A stretch of 64,000 nt of DNA, from positions 62,001-126,000 of the forward strand of contig JAICUB010000009.1 in the NCBI GenBank assembly GCA_025936045.1, read 5' to 3'. Positions 52,857 to 61,403 of this stretch are shown here, piece after piece. This DNA comes from Polyangiaceae bacterium. Its GTDB lineage: Bacteria; Myxococcota_A; Polyangia; Polyangiales; Polyangiaceae. The notes under the pieces were generated by a model. The model had not been told where the DNA came from. It saw only the letters and a program-made list of their open reading frames with translations, and made no database searches. The translations under genes were made by a program, and so were the position numbers. Each line of letters starts with the position of its first letter. The stretch's first letter is position 1.

Positions 52857-54266
52857 CTAACGACGGCCGCCGAAGTCGGTGAACGGGCTCGCGTCACCCT
52901 TCGTCGCAGGAGCGGGGTGCGGGCGACCCGCGGCGGGGCGCTTGTTCGTGACGCTCGCGCTCGTCGTGACGGCGGCCATGGTCACGGCGGGCGCAGCACT
53001 CGCCTGCGGCTCGACCGCGGCCGAGCCCGGCGCGACGGCGCCGGACGGGCTCGGCGCGGCGGTGAGCGTGGCGGCCGGCGGGCGAGCTGCGTTTTGCGTG
53101 ACGGTTTCGAGCGTCGCGGCCGGTGCGCCGCGGTCCGCCGTGGGCGCGAGCAAGCCTTGCCGGATGAGCGCGAAGCCGCCGACGGCGAGCGCGACGAGAG
53201 CGGCCACCACGTAGCCGTAACGCCGGCGCTTTTCGCGAGTACTGAGCTGTTTCCAGAGCGACACCGCCGAGATCGACGCCTCGATCGTGGGCGAGTCGCT
53301 CGACGCGGGGCCCGGCGCGACGGAGCTCGGCCGCCCGTCGCGCGCGCTCAGCACGCGGCGCGCGCGCTCGACGTGCACGCGGCCGGCCGGCGCGAACTCG
53401 AGCAGCGCGGCGCCGAACTCCGCCACCGTCTGAAAGCGTCGCGTGGGCTCGCGCGCGAGCGCGCGGTGGAGCACGACGTCGAGCGCGGGCGGCAGGCCCA
53501 GGCGCACCGTGCTCGGCGGCGGCGCGTCCTCGGTGAAAAGCTTGGCGCAGAGCTCCGGGATCGTTTCGCCTTCGTAAGGGGGGCGGCCCGTAACGAGCTG
53601 GAACAAGATGGCGCCGAGCGCCCAGACGTCGCTCAGCGTGTCGGCGTCCTTGGTCGAACGCATCTGCTCGGGCGACATGTAAAGAGGCGAGCCGATGATC
53701 ACGCCCGTCTTCGTGAGCGACATGTCACCGGGGCCGTGGCTGTCGATCATCGACTTGGAGATGCCGAAGTCGAGCACCTTGAGCAGCCGCGAGCGATCGG
53801 CGCGACGCGCGATGAAGAGATTGGCCGGCTTCAGATCGCGGTGCACGATGCCGGAGGCGTGCGCCTCGGCCAAGGCCTCCATGGCCTCGAGCATGTAAAG
53901 GACGGCCTCGCCCACCGGCATGGTGCCGCGGCGCTGCAGCTCCTCCTCGAGGTTGTTGCCGTCGAGGAGCTCCATGACCATGTAGGGCGCGCCGCCGTCC
54001 AAAGCGCCGACGTCGATCACACGGCAGACGTGCTCGCTCTTGATGCGCGCCGCGGCGCGAACCTCGCGGCGGAAGCGCGCCGCAGCCTCACCCTGCTCGA
54101 AAACGTCGGCGTTGAGCAGCTTGAGCGCGACCGGCTGGTCGAGCTCGAGGTGCCATGCGGCCACGACGTAGCCCATGCTTCCCGACCCTAGTAAACGGTC
54201 GATGCGGAAGCGCCCCCCGACGAGGTCTCCGACTCTCACAGGCGGCTCTGCCAACTTAGTCTGCAT
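52857..54266 (-). CDS. Membrane-anchored Ser/Thr protein kinase (second)
   Basis: 469 residues from ATG 54266, with GGAG seven bases upstream. The kinase domain (about 20-285) has GSGSMGYVVAA, VALKLLN, HRDLKPAN, LDFGISK and SPLYMSPEQM. One transmembrane helix (YVVAALVALAVGGFALI) follows a linker and leads to ~90 residues of Ala/Pro low complexity outside. It heads the operon with the TPR/PEGA and cysteine-rich proteins, which may be its envelope partners or substrates. It is a different subfamily member from the kinase at 1611-3062. Confidence 0.93.
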   Translation of the reverse strand: MQTKLAEPPVRVGDLVGGRFRIDRLLGSGSMGYVVAAWHLELDQPVALKLLNADVFEQGEAAARFRREVRAAARIKSEHVCRVIDVGALDGGAPYMVMELLDGNNLEEELQRRGTMPVGEAVLYMLEAMEALAEAHASGIVHRDLKPANLFIARRADRSRLLKVLDFGISKSMIDSHGPGDMSLTKTGVIIGSPLYMSPEQMRSTKDADTLSDVWALGAILFQLVTGRPPYEGETIPELCAKLFTEDAPPPSTVRLGLPPALDVVLHRALAREPTRRFQTVAEFGAALLEFAPAGRVHVERARRVLSARDGRPSSVAPGPASSDSPTIEASISAVSLWKQLSTREKRRRYGYVVAALVALAVGGFALIRQGLLAPTADRGAPAATLETVTQNAARPPAATLTAAPSPSGAVAPGSAAVEPQASAAPAVTMAAVTTSASVTNKRPAAGRPHPAPATKGDASPFTDFGGRR

Positions 54267-54352
54267 GTTACGCTCCAGGTAGGCCAAGTCAAAAGGCCTC
54301 CCCATCTCGGGAACCTCGCCCTAGGGTATTGAGTCTAGTGACGGTGAAGGCC

Positions 54353-54772
54353 ATGGTTCTTAGTGCAAGGTCGGGCGCCGTCGTCGTCGCGCTCGGCGTC
54401 CTTTTCGGGTGTTCGAGCAGCGATCCGGCACCGCCTGCGCAGCAACAGACCGCGCTCGAAACAGGATCGACCTGTCCTGATATGGCGCATCCGACCATCA
54501 CGTACAGTGGTTGGGGCCAAGCCTTCTTCGCGTCGTACTGCACGCGCTGTCACAGCTCGACGCTGACGACGTCCGACGACCGCAACGGAGCGACACCCCA
54601 CGCAAACTGGGATGATTTGCCTACGATTCGCTCCTACACCAAGGAGATCGACAGCTTCGCAGCCGGCGGGCCGAACGGCATCAACCACATCATGCCACCT
54701 TCGGATCCACGGCCGTCGGACGACGAGCGCATCATGCTCGGCGAGTTTCTGGCGTGTGGCGCGCCCGACTGA
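54353..54772 (+). CDS. Single-heme c-type cytochrome lipoprotein
   Basis: 139 residues from ATG 54353. Signal with lipobox GVLFGC. A single heme site CTRCHS is followed by HIMPPSDPRPSDDER, where the methionine is a candidate axial ligand. It should be an outer-leaflet or periplasmic mono-heme cytochrome c that transfers electrons. The frame is open back to a TTG at 54329 with little extra sequence. It is isolated, divergent from the kinase gene by 86 bases; no oxidase or reductase is adjacent. Confidence 0.87.
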   Translation: MVLSARSGAVVVALGVLFGCSSSDPAPPAQQQTALETGSTCPDMAHPTITYSGWGQAFFASYCTRCHSSTLTTSDDRNGATPHANWDDLPTIRSYTKEIDSFAAGGPNGINHIMPPSDPRPSDDERIMLGEFLACGAPD

Positions 54773-54908
54773 TTACTCCGCGGAGTGACCGCGGACTCGT
54801 GCGGCCACGTCAGGGATGTGTTGCCCGCGCCTCAACAAAAAACCATACGCACGAGCGCGCTCCGTGGCAGCAACCGCGCAGCCGTGTCGCGCGGGCCACG
54901 CCCGGAAG

Positions 54909-56420
54909 TCACGCCTGCTTCGGCTCGCGCGACCAGCGCAGGCGCGGCTTGCGGGCGGCGCGCGCCTCGTCGAGCCGGCCGAGCCGCGTGACGTGCGGAG
55001 CCTGCTTCACGAGCTCCGGATTTTCACGAGCTTCACGCGCGATCTCCACCATGGCGGCCACGAAGGCGTCGAGCGTCTGCTTCGTTTCCGTCTCGGTCGG
55101 CTCGACCATCAGCGCGCCGCGCACGACGAGCGGGAAATAGACGGTCGGCGGATGCATGCCGTAGTCGATGAGGCGCTTGGCTACGTCGAGCGTCTTCACG
55201 CCCGTCGCGGCCTCGAGGTCGCGATCGGTGAACACCGCTTCGTGGAGCGCGGGCGTCTGATAGGCGAGCGGGTAATGCTCGGCGAGCCGCGCAGCGACGT
55301 AGCGCGCGTTGAGCACGGCGAGGTTGCTCACGTCAGCCAGACCCTCGGGGCCGAGCTCGCGCATGTACGTGTAGGCCCGCACCATCATGCCGAAGTTGCC
55401 GAAGAAAGAGCGCACGCGACCGACGCTCTGCGGCGCATCGTGATCGACGACCACGCGCTCCCCGTCCATGCGGACCACGGGGACCGGCTGAAACGGCGCG
55501 AGAATGCGCTTGAACGCGACCGGCCCCGAGCCGGGGCCGCCGCCGCCGTGCGGTGTCGTGAAGGTCTTGTGCAGGTTCAGCTGGATCACGTCGACGCCCG
55601 CGTCACCGGGTCGCGCGCGGCCGAGCACGGCGTTCATGTTGGCGCCGTCGCCGTAGACCAAGCCGCCGCGCGCGTGCACGAGCTCGGTGAGCTTCGGCAT
55701 CGCCTGCTCGTAGAGCCCGAGCGTGTTCGGGTTCGTCATCATGAGCGCGGCGACGTCACCCGGCGCGGAATCGAGCGCGCGCACGAGCGCCTCCGGCTCG
55801 ACCACGCCGTTCGGCCCCGACGGAAACGCGACGGAGTCGAAACCGTTGAGCGTCGAGCTCGCGGGGTTCGTGCCGTGGGCGCTGTCCGGGATGAACACCT
55901 TGCGCGGCGAGCGCCCTTCGGCCCGATGGTGCGCGCGGATCATCATGAGCCCGGTGAGCTCACCCTGAGCGCCGGCGGCCGGCTGCAAGCTCACGCCGTC
56001 CATGCCCGTGATCTCCGCGATCTGCGCCTGGAGCGCGACCATGAGCTCGAGCGCCCCGGCGATGAGATGCGGCGGCATGAGCGGATGCGCCTGCGCAAAG
56101 CCCGGCAGGCGCGCCGCCCACTCGTTCACCTTGGGGTTGTGCTTCATGGTGCACGACCCGAGCGGGTAGAACTGAGTGTCGATACTGAAGTTCCATTGGC
56201 TCAGCCGCACGAAATGACGCACGGCTTCGGGCTCGCTCACCTCCGGCAGAGCCGCGGGCTCTTTGCGGGCGAGCGCGCCGAGCGCTTGTCGCACGTCGAC
56301 CGCGGGCACGTCGCTCGGCCCGAGCGAGACGGCGGAGCGGCCCGGCGCGCCGCGCTCGAAAATGGGAGGTTCACGCCACTCGAGACCCGAGGTGGCTTCC
56401 GAATTTTTGGGGACTGACAA
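54909..56420 (-). CDS. gcvPB: Glycine dehydrogenase (decarboxylating) subunit 2
   Basis: 503 residues. Typical P-protein subunit 2 blocks: IFERGAPGR, WNFSIDTQFYPLGSCTMKHNPK, ADIAV-like helix, IPDSAHGTNPAS and the PLP-lysine segment LNLHKTFTTPHGGGG. With GcvPA it decarboxylates glycine and loads the aminomethyl group on GcvH. Start TTG at 56420 is weak but is the only candidate that keeps the conserved N-terminus. No gcvPA, gcvT or gcvH is beside it, so partners are elsewhere. A lipoprotein gene precedes it by 18 bases. Confidence 0.95.
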   Translation of the reverse strand: MSVPKNSEATSGLEWREPPIFERGAPGRSAVSLGPSDVPAVDVRQALGALARKEPAALPEVSEPEAVRHFVRLSQWNFSIDTQFYPLGSCTMKHNPKVNEWAARLPGFAQAHPLMPPHLIAGALELMVALQAQIAEITGMDGVSLQPAAGAQGELTGLMMIRAHHRAEGRSPRKVFIPDSAHGTNPASSTLNGFDSVAFPSGPNGVVEPEALVRALDSAPGDVAALMMTNPNTLGLYEQAMPKLTELVHARGGLVYGDGANMNAVLGRARPGDAGVDVIQLNLHKTFTTPHGGGGPGSGPVAFKRILAPFQPVPVVRMDGERVVVDHDAPQSVGRVRSFFGNFGMMVRAYTYMRELGPEGLADVSNLAVLNARYVAARLAEHYPLAYQTPALHEAVFTDRDLEAATGVKTLDVAKRLIDYGMHPPTVYFPLVVRGALMVEPTETETKQTLDAFVAAMVEIAREARENPELVKQAPHVTRLGRLDEARAARKPRLRWSREPKQA

Positions 56421-56438
56421 CGGAAGGCTCGCCGGCGC

Positions 56439-57038
56439 TCAGTTCGAATCGCCGCCGGATTTGTCGTCGCCGGATTTGTCGTCGCCGCCCTTGTCGTCGC
56501 CGGAGCCCTGATCCCAGCCGCCGCCCTGAACGCGACCTTCGTACTCGTCGGGCTGCACGCTCTTGATGTTGGGCGGCATGTTCTTCTGCTTCACCGCTTC
56601 CCACGGGTTGCCGGCGTCGTCGTCGTCGAGGCCCCACTGGCCCTTGATCACGTGCGCCTCGCCCTCCTTGGGAATGGTGTAGACGAAGTAGCCCTTGCCC
56701 TTCTTGACGGCGTCGGCACCGACGGCGCCGATGCGGCGCTCCTTCCACTCGTAGCGGAGGAGGTTGCCGTCGATCTCGCCATGGAGCTCGCCGAAGGCGT
56801 CGCCGGCCGCGGTGCGCCACGCGCCGTTCACGGCCTTACCGTCGGCCACGACGTGGAGGTAGCCGTAGAGCGGGCTGAAGTAGACGCCCTGCCACTCGCC
56901 ACCTTGCGGCATCTCCCCCGCCGTCACGTGCGCGTGCTTGGCCTCTTCCTTATTGTTGCCGCACGCGACGACACCGAGCGTCAGGGGCGCCGCGAGCGCC
57001 AGGGTCAACACCAACCGGGGGAGCTTGCCGAACGACAT
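56439..57038 (-). CDS. Lipoprotein of unknown function with acidic repeat tail
   Basis: 199 residues from ATG 57038 (an alternative ATG at 57056 adds six). Lipobox VVAC. Mature part is small with aromatic strands (GGEWQGVYFSPLYGYLHVVADG, YEWKERRIGAVG, HVIKGQWG), perhaps a beta-barrel-like or lipocalin-type fold, but no match is certain. The C-terminal tail is GDDKGGDDKSGDDKSGGDSN, from a short tandem DNA repeat. The function is unknown. Confidence 0.75.
   Translation of the reverse strand: MSFGKLPRLVLTLALAAPLTLGVVACGNNKEEAKHAHVTAGEMPQGGEWQGVYFSPLYGYLHVVADGKAVNGAWRTAAGDAFGELHGEIDGNLLRYEWKERRIGAVGADAVKKGKGYFVYTIPKEGEAHVIKGQWGLDDDDAGNPWEAVKQKNMPPNIKSVQPDEYEGRVQGGGWDQGSGDDKGGDDKSGDDKSGGDSN
56454..56498 (-). 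repeat. Three 15-bp tandem repeats at the 3' end of the lipoprotein gene
   Basis: The unit GCCGGATTTGTCGTC (top strand) occurs twice exactly and once with two changes, encoding GDDKS-like repeats. Such repeats can change copy number by slippage without shifting the frame. Confidence 0.7.
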
Positions 57039-57182
57039 GGGCGGGGACCTTACCATAACGAGCGGCGAAGAAAGAGGGCGGATTTGCCCGGAAAATTGCA
57101 GGTATTCGCGACGTCACCGCCTCACGAGAGTCCGCGCCGCCCCTCGCAGCGCCGGAGGCGCGAGAAGGGCGGGTGGAGGCAA

Positions 57183-57854
57183 CTACTTCTCGTTGAGCTC
57201 CGCCGTCATGCGGCGAAGCCACTCCGTCTGCTTCGTCGGTTCGTAGCGGCCGGAGGTGTCGTCGTCGAATTTGCCGTTTTCATCGAGCAAGTCGGCGAGA
57301 GCGGCGCGGATGACGTCGTCGAGCTTTTTCTGAATCGTGGCGCGCACCTCCTCTTGAGTGTCGCCGGTCGCGTGCATTTCGGCGGTGAGCTCGGCGGCCT
57401 TCTCGTTGAGCTCGTGCGCTTCGGCGGCGGCGATCGCGAAGTGGGTTTGCTCGTGCTGGAGGACGTACGCGTCGGGGACACCCTTCACGTGCGGGTTCCA
57501 CCAGGAGCGCCGCCGGTCCATCTCCGCGCGAAAGTGCAGGAGCTTGTCGATTTTGCCGGAGTAGCGCAGCCGGCCGTTCGATTGCTCGGTGCCGATGATC
57601 GAGATTTTGAGGTTCGGATCGGCGCGCACGATGGCGTAGGTCTGCGCCCCCATCGCGTCGGCGTGCTTGGCGGCCTCACCGACGGGCGCGGCGCCCTGGA
57701 AGTCGGCGCGCGTGAGCTTGCGGTAGGCGATGAGATCCTCGCCTTCGACCGAGGAGGCGTCCATGAGCGCGCCTTGCGGCTGCGCGTACGACGGCAAGCG
57801 CGAGCAGCCAGCACCGAGCGCGAACAGCAACGTCGCGAGCGCGCGGCGCTTCAA
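57183..57854 (-). CDS. DUF922-type lipoprotein, putative zinc protease
   Basis: 223 residues from TTG 57854, which overlaps the hemC stop (TTGA). Lipobox LFALGAGC. A DUF922-like domain includes LTRADFQGAAP, a WNPHVKG strand and VLQHEQTHFAIAAAEAHEL, giving HEQTH as a HExxH-type zinc site with a downstream E. It would be a periplasmic lipid-anchored metallopeptidase, if active. A longer frame to 57929 overlaps hemC and has no signal. Sitting at the end of the heme operon is likely incidental. Confidence 0.8.
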   Translation of the reverse strand: MKRRALATLLFALGAGCSRLPSYAQPQGALMDASSVEGEDLIAYRKLTRADFQGAAPVGEAAKHADAMGAQTYAIVRADPNLKISIIGTEQSNGRLRYSGKIDKLLHFRAEMDRRRSWWNPHVKGVPDAYVLQHEQTHFAIAAAEAHELNEKAAELTAEMHATGDTQEEVRATIQKKLDDVIRAALADLLDENGKFDDDTSGRYEPTKQTEWLRRMTAELNEK

Positions 57855-58759
57855 CGCGCGCCGCCCCGGCGAAGCTCGGCGCCGAGCTCGCGGCCGAGCG
57901 CGGCTGCCTCGGCGAACGTCCGTGGCCAAGGGACGCGCCGCTCGCCCTCGCGATAATTCGAGCCGTCAGGCTCCGTGAGCAGCGCGCGGAGCCAGAGCTC
58001 GCCGGCGCTCCGCACGGCGTAGGCGGCGACGGGCGTCTGGCAATCCCCTTCGACCGCGACCATCACGCCGCGCTCCGCCGAAACGGCCACGCTCGTCTCC
58101 TCGTGCGCGAGCGGCGCGAGCAGCTCCGCCACCCGCTCATCACCGCGGCGGTGCTCGACCGCGAGGGCGCCCTGGCCGATCGCCGGCAAACAGACGGACG
58201 GCTCGAGCACCTCCGTGGCTCGCTCGGCGAGGCCGAGACGCAGGAGGCCGGCGCGAGCGAGCAGCACCGCGTCGACCGCGCCTTCGTCGCATTTCCGAAG
58301 TCGGGTATCGACGTTGCCGCGAAGGGGCGTGACGACGAGATCGGGGCGGCGGCGTTTGAGCTGCAGGCCGCGACGGAGAGAGGTCGTGCCGATGCGGCTG
58401 CCGGCGGGAAGCTCGGCGAGCGTCGCGCCGGAACGCGACACGAGCACGTCACGTGGATCTTCACGCTCGGGAAAGCAGCCGAGCAGCATGCCCGGCGCGA
58501 GCTCCGCGGGGACGTCCTTCGACGAATGGACGGCGATGTCCGCCGCGCCGTCGGCGAGGCTCTGCTCGATCTCTTTGACGAAGAGCCCTTTGCCGCCGAC
58601 CTCGGAGAGCGGGCGATCCTGCACTTTGTCGCCGGTCGTGACGACGGTGAGCTCGACGATGTCGAGCCCCGGCGCGAGCGCTTGCAGCCTCGCGACGAAG
58701 GCGCGTGACTGGGCGAGGGCGAGCTTGCTCTGGCGCGTGGCGTAGACGAGTCGGGGCAT
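57851..58759 (-). CDS. hemC: Hydroxymethylbilane synthase (porphobilinogen deaminase)
   Basis: 302 residues from ATG 58759. Conserved ATRQSKLALAQS, HSSKDVPAELAPG, GTTSLRRGLQLKRRRPDL, LRGNVDTRLRK and the cofactor cysteine in VEGDCQTPVAAY. It joins four porphobilinogen molecules into hydroxymethylbilane for tetrapyrroles. Start overlaps the hemA stop by one base (TGATG), so the two enzymes are translationally coupled. Confidence 0.97.
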   Translation of the reverse strand: MPRLVYATRQSKLALAQSRAFVARLQALAPGLDIVELTVVTTGDKVQDRPLSEVGGKGLFVKEIEQSLADGAADIAVHSSKDVPAELAPGMLLGCFPEREDPRDVLVSRSGATLAELPAGSRIGTTSLRRGLQLKRRRPDLVVTPLRGNVDTRLRKCDEGAVDAVLLARAGLLRLGLAERATEVLEPSVCLPAIGQGALAVEHRRGDERVAELLAPLAHEETSVAVSAERGVMVAVEGDCQTPVAAYAVRSAGELWLRALLTEPDGSNYREGERRVPWPRTFAEAAALGRELGAELRRGGAR

Positions 58760-60153
58760 CAACTGGAGCCTAGCTTTAGCGCGGCCGGGGCGGAGCCGGG
58801 CGGCAACGAAGCGGCCGGATCGGACGCCGGCGGGAGTGCAGCTTGCGTGTCGGGCGGCCTCGGCTCGTCGCCGTCCGCCTCTTCGAGTGCGAAGACGTGC
58901 TCGAGCGCGGCGCTGAGCTCGGTGAAAGGCGGCACGTCGAGGTCGCTCGAGCTCGCCGCTTGGCGCAGGCGCGTCGTCGGCTCGTGGAGCACTCGATTGA
59001 CCGAAGCGTCGAGCATGGTCTCGAGCGCGTCGCGCTCCGGTTGACCGAGGTGACGGAGCCGGCCGCGCAAGCTGCGCTCGAGCTCGACGCGCAGCGCGAC
59101 GCGAATGCGCTCGCGCAGCGCGACCACGAGCGGTGTCGCCTGCTCGGCGTCCGCCCAGCGATCGAAGCTTCTCGCCTCCTCGTCGATGATGCTGAGCGCC
59201 TGAGCGGCTTCGCGCCCGCGCGTGAGCAGTGACTCGGCGACGATGCGCGAGAGATCGTCGACGTTGTAGAGAAAGATGCCGTCGAGCCCCTCGACGGCCG
59301 GGTTCACGTCGCGCGGAACGGCCAAGTCGATGAAGAATTGGCTCCTCCCTCGGCGCTTCTTGCGCGCGCTCGCGACGGGTGCGGTCTCGATCACGAAGCC
59401 CGGGGCGCTCGTGCTCGTGATCACGATGTCGGCGAGCTCGAGCGCGCCCGCGAGGTCGTTCCACGCGCGCGGCTCGGCGCCGAAGCTCTCCGCGAGGGCG
59501 CGCACCTTTTCCGGGGTGCGCCCGATGACGAGCAAGCGCGCACCGGAGGATTGCAGCGAGCGCGCGGTCGTCTCCGCCATGTCCCCGGAACCGACGAGCA
59601 GGATCGAGCGGTCGCGCAGGTCGCCGAAAATACGGCGCGCGAAGTCGACGGCGACGCTCGGCACGGAGACTTGGCCGGCGCCGATCGCCGTGCCCGAGCG
59701 CACGCGCTTGGCGGCGCGGATCGCCCGCGACAACGTGCGGTGGAGCACGGAGCCGACGGTGCCGGTCTTGCGCGCGATCTCGTACGCTTCCTTCACCTGG
59801 CCGAGGATTTGCGGCTCGCCGAGCACGAGCGAGTCGAGTGACGCGGCCACGCCGAAAAGGTGACGCACGGCGGAGCCGCCCGTGAGCGCGTACAGCGAGC
59901 TCTGGGGCGCGCTCGGCGCGAGCGCGGAGAGCTCGGCGCGACTCGCTTCGGCCACGGCTTCGAGCGTCGAGCCGGGGCGCGGCGCGGCGACGAGCTCCAC
60001 GCGGTTGCAGGTCGAAACCAAGAGCGCTTCACCGACGGCGGCGCGGCCCACGACGGACCGCAGGAGCTCCGGCACGCGGTCGGCGGGCAGCGCGAAACGC
60101 TCGCGTACGTCGATGGGCGCGCTCTTGTGCGACAGGCCCACGACGCTGATCAC
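58759..60153 (-). CDS. hemA: Glutamyl-tRNA reductase
   Basis: 464 residues from GTG 60153, overlapping the preceding gene as GTGA. Hallmarks: VVGLSHKSAPIDVRERFA, STCNRVELVA with the active-site cysteine, GEPQILGQVKEAYE, the NADPH-binding VGSGDMAET and FIDLAVPRDVNP. It starts heme synthesis by reducing glutamyl-tRNA to glutamate-1-semialdehyde. The C-terminal ~45 residues are Pro/Ala low complexity. Confidence 0.97.
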   Translation of the reverse strand: MISVVGLSHKSAPIDVRERFALPADRVPELLRSVVGRAAVGEALLVSTCNRVELVAAPRPGSTLEAVAEASRAELSALAPSAPQSSLYALTGGSAVRHLFGVAASLDSLVLGEPQILGQVKEAYEIARKTGTVGSVLHRTLSRAIRAAKRVRSGTAIGAGQVSVPSVAVDFARRIFGDLRDRSILLVGSGDMAETTARSLQSSGARLLVIGRTPEKVRALAESFGAEPRAWNDLAGALELADIVITSTSAPGFVIETAPVASARKKRRGRSQFFIDLAVPRDVNPAVEGLDGIFLYNVDDLSRIVAESLLTRGREAAQALSIIDEEARSFDRWADAEQATPLVVALRERIRVALRVELERSLRGRLRHLGQPERDALETMLDASVNRVLHEPTTRLRQAASSSDLDVPPFTELSAALEHVFALEEADGDEPRPPDTQAALPPASDPAASLPPGSAPAALKLGSS

Positions 60154-60968
60154 GAGCCGGGCCCTCCCGTGCGCACCGCGTAGACGACGACCACGAGCAG
60201 CACGCACACCACGCCGACCACCGCGCCGTACGCCACCCGGCGGCCGCGCACGCCCGCGAGCCTGCGCAAGAGCAGCATGGTCGCGAGCAAGAACCACGTC
60301 GTGAAGCCGAGCAGGGTGCGGGCGATCGCGGCGCCGCCCGAGGTCGTGAGGTGGCGCGAGAAAATCGCACCGGTGACGACTCCGAGCGTGAGCAGCGGAA
60401 AACCGCTGAGGAGCAGCCGGTACGTCGCGCGATCGAGCGCGTCGAGCGAGGGCAGCCGCGACGCGACGCCGCCGGCGCGCTTGTCGCGCAGGCGCCGCTC
60501 CTGGAGCAGGTAGAGCAGGCCCGCGGTGCCGGCCACGACGAAAATGCCGAGCCCCACGACATTGGCCGTGATGTGCAGCATGAGCAACGGACGCGAGACG
60601 AACGCTTCGGGTTCCTCGACGCCGACGAATTGCGCGCCGACCAGGAAGGTGAGCGCGATGGGCGCCACGAGGACGCCCATCGGGTCGAGGTTCGCGTGAC
60701 GCCGCAAGAGCAAGAAGGCGCCGACGGCGACGAGCGCGCTGAAGCTCAGCCCGAAATGCAGCGACTCGACCGGGCAGCGGTTCAAGAGCAGGCTCGCCGT
60801 GACGACGTGCAGCAGGTGAAAGATCGCTCCGAGGCCGAGCACGCGCGGCCCCCACGCCGAACGCACGCCCTGGGTGCTCTGGCGCGCGAGCTCGAGGAAG
60901 AAGAGCGTGCTCGCCGCGGAGTACGCGATGACGCCGAGATAGAACGCGATGGTGGCGAGCGCGTTCAC
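60150..60968 (-). CDS. HemX/CcsA-like cytochrome c assembly membrane protein
   Basis: 272 residues with about eight transmembrane helices. LLMLHITANVVGLGIFVVAG has the HxxxN-type loop of CcsA/HemX, and GFPLLTLGVVTGAIFS follows the family pattern. In many bacteria this gene precedes hemA and modulates HemA or heme delivery to cytochromes c. It overlaps the gene before and after by 4 bases. The WWD heme-binding motif of full CcsA is not visible, favouring a HemX-type role. Confidence 0.88.
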   Translation of the reverse strand: MNALATIAFYLGVIAYSAASTLFFLELARQSTQGVRSAWGPRVLGLGAIFHLLHVVTASLLLNRCPVESLHFGLSFSALVAVGAFLLLRRHANLDPMGVLVAPIALTFLVGAQFVGVEEPEAFVSRPLLMLHITANVVGLGIFVVAGTAGLLYLLQERRLRDKRAGGVASRLPSLDALDRATYRLLLSGFPLLTLGVVTGAIFSRHLTTSGGAAIARTLLGFTTWFLLATMLLLRRLAGVRGRRVAYGAVVGVVCVLLVVVVYAVRTGGPGS

Positions 60969-61345
60969 CGCCCGCCGTCTCCTCGCAGGAAGCGCGCCAC
61001 GTACTCGCCGCTCCCGCCGCCGAGCCCGCTCGCTGAACCCGCCGGCCCGAGCACCGTGCCGAGGTAACCGATGACGGTCTCGTACGCGTTTTCGGCGAGG
61101 ATCATCGAGTCACCGAGCAGCTCGGCGCCGAGCTCGCTCAAGAAGCCGAGCGTCTTCACGGAGCCGGTCATGTCGAACGCCTCCGGTGCGCCGGAGACCT
61201 CGCGCAGGATGCGCACCGCCTCCACCACGCGGTAACGCCGCCGTTCGGAGCGGACCCAGAGCTCGGCGCCCGTGAGCTCGGCCTCACCGTGCTGAAGCCA
61301 GCGGTCCACGACGTCGCCGGGGAAGAACACGCGGCTTTTGCCCAT
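60965..61345 (-). CDS. Small conserved protein of unknown function preceding the heme operon
   Basis: 126 residues. GKSRVFFPGDVVDRWLQHGEAELTGAELWV could be a small beta-barrel start, and MTGSVKTLGFLSELGAELLGDSMILAENAYETVIGYL a helical end. Overlaps the HemX-like gene by 4 bases. No motif is recognised; myxobacterial heme loci often carry such a gene. Confidence 0.75.
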   Translation of the reverse strand: MGKSRVFFPGDVVDRWLQHGEAELTGAELWVRSERRRYRVVEAVRILREVSGAPEAFDMTGSVKTLGFLSELGAELLGDSMILAENAYETVIGYLGTVLGPAGSASGLGGGSGEYVARFLRGDGGR

Positions 61346-61403
61346 GTGAGCGCCATTCTACTCGCGACGCTCGCGGCCGCACGACAATGGCGAAAGCCCC
61401 GCG

